From positions 2,156,001 through 2,220,000 of the forward strand of contig NZ_CP026095.1 of NCBI RefSeq assembly GCF_004006295.1: 64,000 nt of DNA, given 5' to 3'. Both the position numbers and the translations under genes were made by a program. This document shows, piece after piece, positions 51,573 to 59,922 of this stretch (within the stretch, counting starts at the first letter, position 1; each line of letters opens with the position of its first letter). The notes under the pieces were generated by a model. That model was not told the origin of the DNA. It ran no database searches and saw nothing but the letters and a program-made list of their open reading frames with translations. The DNA comes from Peribacillus asahii (GTDB taxonomy: Bacteria; Bacillota; Bacilli; Bacillales; DSM-1321).

Positions 51573-51879
51573 AGGTTCTACAGAGGTTGGAAAAACATTG
51601 ATGAGGGGTGCTGCTGAAACTGTAAAAAAGGTATCTCTCGAGCTAGGTGGGAATGCCCCGTTTATTGTGATGGATGATGCCAATCTACAACAAGCAGCAG
51701 CAGGCCTTGTTCAATCTAAGTTCCGAAATGCTGGTCAAACATGTATTTGTACAAATAGAGTATTTGTGCACGAAGAAGTAGCAGAAGAGTTTACTCAGCT
51801 TTTCAAAAATGAGCTGGACAAGCTTAAGGTTGGGAATGGCCTTGATCAGGGAATCGATATTGGTCCGTTAATTTTTTAA
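51573..51879 (+). pseudogene. Aldehyde dehydrogenase (succinate-semialdehyde type) internal fragment
   Basis: About 100 codons from the IS end read GSTEVGKTLMRGAAETVKKV, SLELGGNAPFIVMDDANLQQ, AGQTCICTNRVFVHEEVAEE, ending GPLIF and TAA. The catalytic Glu (ELGG) and Cys (GQTC) motifs are present. The N-terminal 200 or so and the last 180 residues are gone. The GabD-like sequence suggests succinate-semialdehyde dehydrogenase. The IS inserted at the codons for Thr-Gly before STEVG, and the front part has since been lost. Confidence 0.88.
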
Positions 51880-51919
51880 CTTGGAATATATACTTTTGAA
51901 AACTTTAAAATACAAGACT

Positions 51920-51967
51920 GAACTAAACCCTAAAAGTTAAACACAACTAACAATTAGGGTTCAGTTC
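51920..51967. terminator. Bidirectional terminator-like inverted repeat
   Basis: GAACTAAACCCTAA and TTAGGGTTCAGTTC arms (one mismatch) with a 20-nt loop. Confidence 0.6.
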
Positions 51968-52090
51968 AAACTATCTGTATCAATCCATAGAGTCTTTTTC
52001 AATAGTTTTTCCATATTTAATAACTGGATCCTTTACTAGTTTATTCAACTCCAATGGTAGATGAATACTAGAACAACAGTGGCTTCTCAA

Positions 52091-52807
52091 TTATATAGTA
52101 TTCTCTATAGTTTCCTTTAATCGTTTAAGATGAATGATAAAAAAACCGCGAGTACTTGTTCTGTTTACTACTCCTTCAGAAATTAACTCGTTTAATAACT
52201 CTGTTACGGTTTCACGAATGCTTCCCATCATGCTAGCCAACTCTTGGTGTGTAACCTTTACCCCTAATTGAATCCACTCAGTTTCACCACCAGCATGCTC
52301 GTTTAAAGGTTCCCCAAATTTTTCTGATAATCTGTTTAATAAAAAAAGTAGCTTGTTTCGTACGCTCCCATATGCCATTTGCTCCATCATTTCTTCCATT
52401 TCCTTCAAACGAGTGGAGAGAATTTTTATTATCTTTAATGCAATATCTGGTTTTTCCATTATAATTTGTTCAAACTGGACCTTGTCTATTGAACAAATAA
52501 CAGAATCCTCTATAGCTTTAGTGTATATAAGGTGGGACCCAGGGGCAAAAAGGCTAATTTCCCCAAATATATGTCCCGATCCTAATACATCAATCGTAAG
52601 TTCTTTTCCGTTGTTAGATATGGTGTACATACGGACTTTTCCCCATTTTATTAAATACAGTCGTTTTTGACTCTTGTTGGGAGAGGTAATTAAAGTGCCT
52701 TTCTTAGTTACAGTGATTGGAGCAATGGATTCCATTTGTTGTAGTTCTTCTATGTCCAAATCATGGAATAAATTGATTCTCGATAAGTATTTAATTTTAT
52801 CCACCAA
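52091..52807 (-). CDS. Crp/Fnr-family transcriptional regulator
   Basis: 238 aa. Cyclic-nucleotide-binding-fold sensor at about 10-125 (LGSGHIFGEISLFAPGSHLI), dimer helix at about 125-150, and winged helix with recognition helix in THQELASMMGSIRETVTELL. Starts at TTG 52807 or GTG 52804 after AAGGGGGGAA. No N-terminal Cys cluster, so it is not an Fe-S Fnr. Divergent from a DoxX-family gene 114 bp away, which it may control; no classical TGTGA palindrome was seen between them. Confidence 0.9.
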   Translation of the reverse strand: MVDKIKYLSRINLFHDLDIEELQQMESIAPITVTKKGTLITSPNKSQKRLYLIKWGKVRMYTISNNGKELTIDVLGSGHIFGEISLFAPGSHLIYTKAIEDSVICSIDKVQFEQIIMEKPDIALKIIKILSTRLKEMEEMMEQMAYGSVRNKLLFLLNRLSEKFGEPLNEHAGGETEWIQLGVKVTHQELASMMGSIRETVTELLNELISEGVVNRTSTRGFFIIHLKRLKETIENTI

Positions 52808-52920
52808 ATTCCCCCCTTATACGTTAATTGGTAGGCTAGACTACAGATTACTATTACATTATCAATTATAATAATTTTAGGTGGAAAATTTTCAATTTTT
52901 TTTTAAGGAGTGTTTATTAA

Positions 52921-53262
52921 TTGAGGATACTTTTAATTATTGCTCAGGTTATTTTAATATGTATGTTTGCATTTTCCGCAGCTATCAAATTTTTACGTAA
53001 ACCAATGATGGTACATCATTGGAATGAGTATAGGTATCCTATGTGGTTTATGTTTGTTATTGCTACATTAGAATTAACAGGTGTATTAGGATTATTAGCA
53101 GCATTTTGGGTTCAAAGAATGTTGATATTTGCAGCTGTTCTTTTTGCTATTTTAATGATTGGTGCAATACATGCCCACTTATTCCGTGCAAAGCATAGCC
53201 CACTGATGGCCATTAATGCTGTGATAATGCTTCTTTTATCTATTATTCTTATTATTGCCTGA
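52921..53262 (+). CDS. DoxX family protein
   Basis: 113 aa with four helices, starting with TTG at 52921 after AAGGAG. Typical DoxX small-protein pattern: AFSAAIKFLRKPMMVHHWNE in helix 1 and loop, ATLELTGVLGLLAAFW, and GAIHAHLFRAKHSPLMAIN. Probably a membrane redox or quinone-linked protein. Divergent from the Crp-type regulator gene. Unrelated in length to the other DoxX-like protein at 32.5 kb. Confidence 0.87.
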   Translation: MRILLIIAQVILICMFAFSAAIKFLRKPMMVHHWNEYRYPMWFMFVIATLELTGVLGLLAAFWVQRMLIFAAVLFAILMIGAIHAHLFRAKHSPLMAINAVIMLLLSIILIIA

Positions 53263-53698
53263 GGTGTTAATGGATAATTGGAGAAGGATAAGGAGAGGAA
53301 AATTTATTCAAAAAGAAAACTAGAGGCTGAAAGATCTTGTAGTGATTTTTGTAGTAGTATTTTTAGAATGTAATTATTAAAGGATGAGTCTTACCACTTT
53401 TTTATACAGATGAGGTAGAATAGATTGGACTAAATCGTAAAAATGAGAGACCAAGAAGAATTTACTCAGCTGGGAAAAAAGTGAGCTTTGCTGAAAGCAA
53501 ACTGTTCGGATTAAGAAATTGATAACTATTAGGCAGATCTCTTTCAATTACAGTTAGGGATAACAAAGGCAACTTACGAGTTTAATTGGAATCCTTGGAG
53601 TAAATTTTATGATGAAATCCGGATTAATTATTGATTTCTATGAATTCAGTAAAAAGAAAAGGGATTATATGAATTCCACCTTATAACCCAAAATCTCT

Positions 53699-53741
53699 AA
53701 CCTCATTTAGATACATCAAGGTGAACTGTATCATAAGTAAG
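53699..53741 (-). repeat. ATGAGGTT-family dispersed repeat, copy
   Basis: AACCTCATTTAGATACATCA then AGGTGAACTGTATCATAAGT; matches 32165 and 34716. Confidence 0.55.
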
Positions 53742-53914
53742 AACAAATTTATTTTTAGCGAAAGTATTAAAGAACAATTCACTGTTCTTGACGCTTCTTC
53801 CAACTGGTGAATTACTTTCATTAACGGCTATTTTTTTAATGAGGTAAATCTTTTTGTTTTTGGGTTCAGTTTTGTATTTGGTAACTAAATGGAAATGCTT
53901 GTTTTTATGTAAAT

Positions 53915-53965
53915 AAGTCGAAAATATATAAAGGTGAACAAAACCTTGTATATTTTCGACTTTTT
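53915..53965. terminator. Terminator for the small minus-strand gene
   Basis: AAGTCGAAAATATA...AAGG pairs with CCTT...TATATTTTCGACTT (bulge), followed by T in the plus direction and A/T-rich sequence in the minus direction. Confidence 0.7.
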
Positions 53966-53982
53966 GCTAAAGTACCAGTTTG

Positions 53983-54255
53983 TCAATCACATCTGTACTT
54001 GAACTGAGGCTCTGTCTGAATATAAAAAGCATTTCTTACTTGTGCACACCAATTTGCAAAGGCTGATTTCCATTCAGGAGTGTTAAAGAATTGATCTACA
54101 GTTTGAGTTTCAGAATGCCAAACTATAAACAGGTTGAGTTGGGCAATTCCTCCTGCCCAAATTCCATTATTTGTGTCAGTATCTTCTTCCCTTACTGGGG
54201 TACGGTAAGAATTCCTTCTTTTTTGAGCCACTTGAAGAAAAGCCTTTTTATCCAT
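53983..54255 (-). CDS. Unknown 90-aa protein
   Basis: Soluble protein with an aromatic C-terminal half: NGIWAGGIAQLNLFIVWHSE, FFNTPEWKSAFANWCAQVRN, ending FKYRCD. No domain recognised. The ribosome binding site is weak, so the start is uncertain. It is flanked by a terminator at its end and by a promoter running the other way at its start. Confidence 0.5.
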   Translation of the reverse strand: MDKKAFLQVAQKRRNSYRTPVREEDTDTNNGIWAGGIAQLNLFIVWHSETQTVDQFFNTPEWKSAFANWCAQVRNAFYIQTEPQFKYRCD

Positions 54256-54313
54256 TTAACGCTTGCTAGGTGTCAATATTTGTACGAAAAAAGCTGTGAT
54301 TAATGATTTTCAC

Positions 54314-54342
54314 TTGACAAAGTAATTTATTTATCCTATTAT
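54314..54342 (+). promoter_or_regulatory. Strong sigma-A promoter
   Basis: TTGACA (54314-54319), 17-nt spacer, TATTAT (54337-54342). Near consensus. Only about 10-12 nt after the expected start point lies a terminator hairpin. Confidence 0.75.
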
Positions 54343-54349
54343 ATAATTT

Positions 54350-54397
54350 TGAAGCATATAATAGGATTCTCCTGGCCAGGGGAATCCTATTTTTTTG
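54350..54397 (+). ncRNA. Short terminated transcript (possible sRNA or attenuator)
   Basis: Between the promoter and seven T there is only the hairpin ATAGGATTC-CC-TGGCCA-GG-GAATCCTAT (one T/G mismatch). The product would be about 48 nt. Alternatively it is the leader of the broken methyltransferase gene that follows. Confidence 0.45.
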
Positions 54398-54422
54398 TTC
54401 TAAAATGAAGGAGTGTGTTTGT

Positions 54423-54497
54423 ATGAAGAAAGATGAGTCAAGTGTAACTTCGTTAATATCAGCTTTTTATCTATTCTTCTTTGGTAAAAATGTATAG
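54423..54497 (+). pseudogene. SAM-dependent methyltransferase, first codons only
   Basis: ATG 54423, 9 nt after AAGGAG, encodes MKKDESSVTSLISAFYLFFF then stops in a GGG-loop repeat. Class I methyltransferases of Bacillus start with a similar KxxSSxTSLxSAF stretch. The rest of the gene is absent. Confidence 0.4.
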
Positions 54498-54530
54498 ATT
54501 GTGAAATAATCACTTAAACTAAAGTCCTAT
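54491..54530 (+). repeat. GGG-loop repeat, copy 5 (degenerate)
   Basis: TGTATAGATTGTGAAATAAT then CACTTAAACTAAAGTCC; keeps the left half of the family consensus. It truncates the methyltransferase ORF. Confidence 0.45.
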
Positions 54531-54602
54531 TTAATGGTACTATATTATTACTAAAACGGAAATATATTCTATACACACGCTTAATTAAGGGGAAAGAAAA
54601 GT

Positions 54603-56183
54603 ATGAATGCAAAAAAAGGATTAAAACTACAGGTTGCAATAAGTATATTGGTCATATTTTCACTGATTATTTCTATTCTAGTTAATTGGTACTCAGCTAC
54701 AAATGCAATGAAAAAATCATTAACAGAAGAATATCTAGAAAACAACTACAATTACGCAAAAAAATTATCCTTAAACACCTATAATTTACTTGAAATTATG
54801 CAGCAAAATCTTAATGCAGCAGCACAGCTCGTAGGAAATAAAGGGTTTACCCAAAAAGATCTAGATACATGGAAATCTGCTAATGGTCTTGATTTTAATT
54901 CTACTTTTATTGTTGATCAAGACGGAGTTATTCAAAGAATGAGTCCTTCTATTATTCCAGCTAAGGGAGGAGTCAAGATACAAGCAGGACAAAAAATTAG
55001 CACAGATACTATGAAACTCGCTCTCTCTAAGAGAGAACCTTTTATTTCAAAACCGTATCGCGGGACTTCTGGTCGGTTAGTATTGCTCCTATCTGCTCCT
55101 ATTTTTGATCAATCAGGAAACTATAAAGGTCTGATCGTTGGTACCATTTATTTAGAATCAGAAAATGTGCTTAAAAGTACGTTGAAAAACCATGGATATG
55201 ATAACGGTTCTTATGTGTATGTTGTCGATCATACTGGTCGCATTATTTATCATCCTGACGCAAGCCGAATTAATGAGGTAGTGACTAACAATGCCGTTGT
55301 TGATAAAATTCGACAAGGAGAAAGTGGGAAAGCTCAAACTACAAATAGCCAAGGAATCGAATTTTTTATGGGATATGCCTTCGAAGAAAGTACAGGATGG
55401 GGAATTGTTTCTCAAACCCCTGTATCCGTACTTCAAGAGCCACTTCATAAATTATTTAAAGAGATGGCTTTTCGATCCCTTCCATTTTTAACGATCCTCT
55501 TAATCATTGCTTGGCTCTTAGTTTGCAGCCTTGTAAAACCATTAAATAATTTGGCGGAATTTTCAAAGCATGCAATCACTCAGAAGAAAGTTGTATCGAT
55601 TGAAAATCTACAAATTCATTCGAGTATCTATGAGTTTCGTGAGCTTTTCTATCACATCAAAAATCACATACATTTATTAAATATGCACATTCAAATCGAT
55701 GGTTTAACAGAAATCGCTAATCGGAGAACGTTTGACTCCATTATTATGGAATACGTGGAAACAAGAACTCCCTTTTCGCTTATCCTGCTAGACATTGATT
55801 GTTTTAAACTAGTAAATGATACGTACGGACATTTAATCGGGGATGACGTGTTAAAGTATTTATCTCGGATTATGGAAAGTTTTTGTGAAGAAGAGGATTT
55901 GTGCTTCCGTTATGGCGGAGAAGAGTTTGTCATTTTAATTAAACACAAAACGGAATCCGATACCTTTCATATTGCCGAACGGTTACGAATAAGGATAGCA
56001 GAAACGACTAGTCCAACTGGCAAACCGATTACAATATCATTAGGGGTTACTTCTTTACAACCAGAAGATCAACATCCAAAAACCATTATTGAAAGAGCTG
56101 ATAAAGCTCTCTACCAATCCAAATCCGATGGTAGGAATAGAACAACGATTTATAAGTATGAAAATCGCACACAACCTGCTTAA
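54603..56183 (+). CDS. Membrane diguanylate cyclase with Cache sensor
   Basis: 526 aa. Helix at 10-30, extracellular double Cache domain at about 35-280 (TFIVDQDGVIQRMSPSI, YVYVVDHTGRIIYHPD), second helix at about 295-313, a HAMP-like linker and a GGDEF domain at about 365-520 (DGLTEIANRRTFD, LLDIDCFKLVNDTYGHLIGD, RYGGEEFVIL). The GGEEF active site is intact, so it should make c-di-GMP. The inhibitory RxxD site is absent (EEED instead). The Cache domain should sense a small extracellular ligand. Monocistronic with a terminator. Confidence 0.94.
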   Translation: MNAKKGLKLQVAISILVIFSLIISILVNWYSATNAMKKSLTEEYLENNYNYAKKLSLNTYNLLEIMQQNLNAAAQLVGNKGFTQKDLDTWKSANGLDFNSTFIVDQDGVIQRMSPSIIPAKGGVKIQAGQKISTDTMKLALSKREPFISKPYRGTSGRLVLLLSAPIFDQSGNYKGLIVGTIYLESENVLKSTLKNHGYDNGSYVYVVDHTGRIIYHPDASRINEVVTNNAVVDKIRQGESGKAQTTNSQGIEFFMGYAFEESTGWGIVSQTPVSVLQEPLHKLFKEMAFRSLPFLTILLIIAWLLVCSLVKPLNNLAEFSKHAITQKKVVSIENLQIHSSIYEFRELFYHIKNHIHLLNMHIQIDGLTEIANRRTFDSIIMEYVETRTPFSLILLDIDCFKLVNDTYGHLIGDDVLKYLSRIMESFCEEEDLCFRYGGEEFVILIKHKTESDTFHIAERLRIRIAETTSPTGKPITISLGVTSLQPEDQHPKTIIERADKALYQSKSDGRNRTTIYKYENRTQPA

Positions 56184-56542
56184 ACAAAAAAAAGACCTGT
56201 ATCCAAAAGTTCCTTCTACTATGCTATATATTTCATTTTATGTATAACGATGTATAAACTTGTGCATTATTTTTAGAAACCCTTGCTACTGGCAGGGGTT
56301 TTTATTCGTATATCTTTTTTTGCGAAACTTTGGAGCGGTAGCGGAGAGTTTGCAAAAAAAGTATGCGCCTACGAAACGTAGTGGAGTATATGATTTTCTT
56401 GTCACTTAAAAATTATTTATTGTACTTTGCTATACTTTATTTCGTTTGGAATACTTCTTGTATGAATAAATTTGTATGATAGAATCAAGTTAAACCATCG
56501 GATTGACTACCTTTTTACAACACATGAAACTAATGGAGATGG
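56184..56542. other. Gap after the diguanylate cyclase
   Basis: Holds the terminator at 56277-56305. The remainder shows no gene. Confidence 0.45.
56277..56305 (+). terminator. Terminator of the diguanylate cyclase gene
   Basis: AAACCCTTGC and GCAGGGGTTT arms, then TTTATT. Confidence 0.75.
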
Positions 56543-56746
56543 ATGGGAAATATGGTAGAAGAAATTATAGTCTTGTGTGAAGCAAGAAGAATCCAATTGG
56601 GATTGAATAAAAAAGAGTTTTGTGAACTGTTAAAGATTGATTACACAAATTATGGCAAAGCGACAAGAGGTACTTATCCAGTAACTCCTCCAACTCGATC
56701 ACGAATCTATTTATTCCTGTTAGCTTCTGATAATGAAATTAAGTAA
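56543..56746 (+). CDS. Small helix-turn-helix protein (phage/plasmid type)
   Basis: 67 aa. LCEARRIQLGLNKKEFCELL followed by KIDYTNYGKATRGTYP fits a Cro/CI-like helix-turn-helix. GGAG lies 4 nt before ATG 56543; ATG 56552 is also possible. After its TAA the same frame stays open for another 27 codons (next entry), so it may be one longer gene cut by a stop. Likely from a mobile element. Confidence 0.55.
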   Translation: MGNMVEEIIVLCEARRIQLGLNKKEFCELLKIDYTNYGKATRGTYPVTPPTRSRIYLFLLASDNEIK

Positions 56747-56749
56747 TTA

Positions 56750-56830
56750 ATGGAACGAGGTGGAGATATAGAGGAAAAAGCCGTGAGCATCCTTGCTTCA
56801 AAAATGGATAAAGCGAGGGTAGCAGGATGA
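56750..56830 (+). CDS. Short ORF, possibly the continuation of the HTH gene
   Basis: 26 codons: MERGGDIEEKAVSILASKMD then KARVAG, in the same frame as the HTH gene and one codon after its stop. Its TGA overlaps the ATG of the next gene (ATGA), which points to a real translated unit. No good ribosome binding site of its own. Confidence 0.4.
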   Translation: MERGGDIEEKAVSILASKMDKARVAG

Positions 56831-57201
56831 AAACAGAATTATGCAAAGAAAAAGACGTGCTTTACTCCTCCCCAGGAACCCAGCACGTCACCTCACAAGC
56901 ACACTTCTTGCTAAACCTCCCCATTAGTGAGAGGGCTATAAAGAAGAGTTTACAAAAAATAAATTCAATTAGTAATATTATAATCTTACACCGTGAAAAT
57001 CTCAATAGAACGATATCTATTACAGCAATTAACTTAGGACTTACAGAGAAAAATACTCCTTTTTCTATTCACATGTGGGAGTACCTTAATAAAGCCGTTA
57101 AACATACACAAACTCAAGTTTTGAGTATGCAAGAGATTGCCTACCTTGCTACCAACGGATATACCTTCACGTTGACGCATACGAATAAGATCACGTTCTA
57201 A
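56827..57201 (+). CDS. Unknown protein, 3' end fused to antisense resolvase debris
   Basis: 124 codons. Residues 1-95 look like a winged-helix-type protein (FLLNLPISERAIKKSLQKIN, SISNIIILHRENLNRTISIT). The last 25 or so (MQEIAYLATNGYTFTLTHTN) are the antisense reading of a resolvase remnant, so the original C-terminus is lost. AGCAGGATG gives a start coupled to the previous ORF. Confidence 0.45.
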   Translation: MKTELCKEKDVLYSSPGTQHVTSQAHFLLNLPISERAIKKSLQKINSISNIIILHRENLNRTISITAINLGLTEKNTPFSIHMWEYLNKAVKHTQTQVLSMQEIAYLATNGYTFTLTHTNKITF

Positions 57202-57390
57202 TTGATAAACACCAGCCATAACGGTAATTAAGAATTGACTATAGGGATTATCTTCTGATAAATCGAGCTATGTATCCTTTAATGATTTCAGGTTTGCTTT
57301 TTTGCTTCGTATGTAATCAACTAAATCGAATAAATCTTGTGTACTTCGAGTGATTTGAGTTAAATCCGTAACATAAATATCCAATTACAA
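57120..57390 (-). pseudogene. Serine recombinase (resolvase/invertase) fragment
   Basis: Minus strand reads DIYVTDLTQITRSTQDLFDL, VDYIRSKKANLKSLKDT, then TAG, then LDLSEDNPYSQFLITVMAGV YQLERDLIRMRQREGI-type codons (shown in parts). These are the middle and the long-helix segments of a resolvase. The N-terminus with the catalytic Ser and the DNA-binding end are missing. The TAG replaces an expected TGG (DTWLD). Confidence 0.85.
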
Positions 57391-57584
57391 ATCGTTTCTC
57401 CTTTAAAATTTCTTTAGAGGGAAGATGATTCTAATCAAACTTTTTTTAAAATCCACAAGTGTTTTAGTTGAACAAGAAATAAACAACTTTATTATCTGTT
57501 TTAATTTTAGTGATAAAACTGAACTGAATATTTTTTAATAACTTGGCTGTGTTAAATGTTAATGTTGATAGTTATAAATAATTA

Positions 57585-57612
57585 TAGGAAACCCATATAT
57601 AGGGGTTTCCTA
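57585..57612. terminator. Terminator-like inverted repeat
   Basis: TAGGAAACCC and GGGTTTCCTA arms. Lies just after the CPBP gene on the minus strand. Confidence 0.7.
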
Positions 57613-57650
57613 ATCCTTGTTTAACTACATAACCCATAGTTCCTTTTATA

Positions 57651-58322
57651 TCAAATAATAATAACAAAAAAGTTATGAAATGAATGCAATACTACAACTG
57701 ACCATAATGAACCTGTCTTTTTATATACAAAACCAAAAATTAATCCAAGAAGAAAAACGTATATATGACCCCATAAATCAAAAAATTCCCCGTTGTAAAT
57801 CCAGATTGCATAGTGGATTACTAAAAACAAGAAAGCTGTGATAAAATTGGCTTTCCAAAAAGACATTCTTTTACTAATCTCTTGTAGAATTAATCCTCTA
57901 AACACAATCTCTTCTGTAATTCCTGCCAAAAGAAAAACATTAAGATAACTGTTCAAGGGTAATGTAAAGTTAAATGTTTGATTATTAATTACATAAACTT
58001 CTAAAGCAAATCGTAAACCAAGTAATATTGAAAGAATTACACCCAAAAATAAGCCTTTCCTTACATTAATATTCATTTTTAAGTAGTCTATTGGGTTAGT
58101 CTTTAAATAGTATTTAATGTATAACCAAGCTGGAACAATCCAGACGGAAATCTTAACTAATGCAGTCAAGAAAGCTGAAACAGCCTCACTAAATGATTGA
58201 ATATACTTTACTAACCATAATTCTTTAAAAGCCCAAACAAAGTAAAATAATAAAAGGTAACATATAAATAATTTTATATTATTATTCTTTGGTTCAATTT
58301 TTATGTTTAATTTTGTTTCCAT
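57651..58322 (-). CDS. CPBP-family intramembrane metalloprotease
   Basis: 223 aa from ATG 58322, 4-5 nt after AAAGGTGGGG; the longer frame upstream reads IS end sequence. About eight helices. Catalytic motifs: EEIVFRG (EExxxR) in NVFLLAGITEEIVFRGLIL, FLFLVIHYAIW (FxxxH) and VVVLHSFHNFF. Such Rce1-like proteases process or protect against peptides, for example in bacteriocin immunity. It stands alone next to transposon debris, which suggests acquisition. Confidence 0.88.
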   Translation of the reverse strand: METKLNIKIEPKNNNIKLFICYLLLFYFVWAFKELWLVKYIQSFSEAVSAFLTALVKISVWIVPAWLYIKYYLKTNPIDYLKMNINVRKGLFLGVILSILLGLRFALEVYVINNQTFNFTLPLNSYLNVFLLAGITEEIVFRGLILQEISKRMSFWKANFITAFLFLVIHYAIWIYNGEFFDLWGHIYVFLLGLIFGFVYKKTGSLWSVVVLHSFHNFFVIII

Positions 58323-58369
58323 TTGCCCCACCTTTCCTTTGTCCATTTTACTATAATAATCCAATTTGT

Positions 58370-59200
58370 GTAGACTTCGCTTTGGAGAACTACACCTTGA
58401 ATTTAGAAAGGCGTAAACTATCATAAGTATCTATCATTTCAAATATAAACGATGTTAATAATAATTCTTTGATATTGTGTCTTGTACTTTCATTACTATG
58501 ACTATCTATAAACAAGAACCAAGCGAGGTAATTGTCGAGATATTTTGTAGCTATGCCTTTAAATCGGTTTATCCAATATTTCATACGAGAATGGAGACCA
58601 TTAACGTTTTGGATGTGGTATAAGCCTTTGATAACGTACTTACCATCATTTGATTTAATTCTATAATGTTCTAATCCTTTTTCTTTTGCATATGTTTTAT
58701 AGGCTCTCCAAGCGTCTGTTACAAGTACGTTGTCAGTTGTTAGTTTAGAGCCAATCATTCTATTAACTTTGTCTTTCACAACACGACCCATACAAGCAAC
58801 TTTGGAAACGGTTGCTTTTGTACGGTCTCTAGCAACAAGAACACAAACTTGTTCGTGGCTTATACCTCTATGTTTATGTTTAGATTTTCCACCACGCTTT
58901 CGAGGTTTGCGGTCAGTAACGCCACGTTTTCCTTTTTCAGAGTATAGGAAATAGGTCTTGTCAATTTCGACGATACCTTCAAAATGCTGAAAATCCATTT
59001 GTTTGAGGGCGTTTAGCAACTTGTCTCTCCAATAGAAAAGTGTAACCCAAGTAACCCCAACAATTTCAGCGGATTTTCTTAGGGAGTAATCTTTAAACAT
59101 ACATTCAACAAATTTAATCCATTCGTCTCCTTTTCGGGTGCGATATAAAAATTTAATAATTGAGATATTATGGTAGAGTTATGGGGTTTTTGGCTGCCGT
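58370..59200 (-). mobile_element. IS1595-type element, 5'-truncated
   Basis: Minus-strand transposase remnant with its end next to the CPBP leader (58374-58400). The front of the gene and the other end of the element are lost or altered near 59165-59200. Exact terminal repeats could not be fixed by eye. Confidence 0.6.
58390..59100 (-). pseudogene. IS1595-family transposase lacking its N-terminus
   Basis: 236 open codons from ATG 59100; coding similarity continues upstream without a start (FLYRTRKGDEWIKFVEC). The zinc-ribbon part typical of the family is missing. Present are the YSLRKSAEIVGVTWVTLFYW helix-turn-helix and the DDE/ISXO2-like domain: first Asp in GIVEIDKTYFL, second in VLVTDAWRAYK, and VNGLHSRMKYWINRFKG. 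Full-length members have about 300 aa. Probably inactive. Confidence 0.8.
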
Positions 59201-59499
59201 ACTCAAATATTGAAATACCGAAAAGAGGAGATAAATAATGTTAAATTAAATAGCTTTTACAATTGATATTAAAGAAATATCCCACTTCAGAGGCCGTATT
59301 AACAGCCGGGAAAGTAAACTAGCAGAGAGTGTTATAGAGTTCTGTTCTAGCCAATGGGATCAATGGGCATGGAAAAATGCAAAAAAAATAACGGACTCCA
59401 CATCTCGAAATCCATTCCAAAAAAACGTGTATCAAAGTTACGTAATCAATGTTCGTATGTATATTGAGTTGCTTTTTCATTACCAGGGACACCTCTCTG

Positions 59500-59922
59500 C
59501 GTATAGTGGTCCTGGCAAATGAAATGAAAGAATATAAGATCATCCAATCGATTCCCGGTATAGGAGAAAAAATCGCAGCCACGATTGTCTCTGAAATTGG
59601 TGAAATCGATGGGTTTAATCATCCGAAAAAACTGGTTGCCTTCGCTGGAGTAAATCCAAGTGTTCATTCATCGGGGAAGTTTACGGCAATCATTAATCGT
59701 ATTACTAAAAGAGGTTCGAGCAGACTACGTCATTCTCTGTATCTTGCCGTACTATGCGGCATAAGAAGTTCAAGGAACAAAAAAGCTTAAAGAATTCTAT
59801 GATAAGAAAAAATCAGAAGGAAAACCTGCCAAAGTGTCAATCGTTGCCTGTATTAATAAGTTGCTTCATTGGAATTACGCTTTATTAAAGAGAAAAGAAA
59901 CGTTCCTAGATTTAGCCTAATT
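59500..59922 (+). pseudogene. IS110-family transposase, C-terminal fragment with frameshift
   Basis: MKEYKIIQSIPGIGEKIAAT then IVSEIGEIDGFNHPKKLVAF AGVNPS and RITKRGSSRLRHSLYLAVLC form the transposase_20 domain of IS110 proteins. The frame breaks in the A6 run near 59780; the next frame reads LKEFYDKKKSEGKPAKVSIV and ACINKLLHWNYALLKR to TAA 59922. The RuvC-like N-terminal half is absent. Confidence 0.85.

Larger units (their letters stand above)
53263..53982. other. Gap with coding debris and repeat
   Basis: At 53540-53640 a decayed reading frame shows LGITKATYEFNWNPWSKFYD EI-type codons that I cannot assign (split here for length). One ATGAGGTT-family repeat lies at 53699-53741 and a terminator at 53915-53965. 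Confidence 0.4.
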
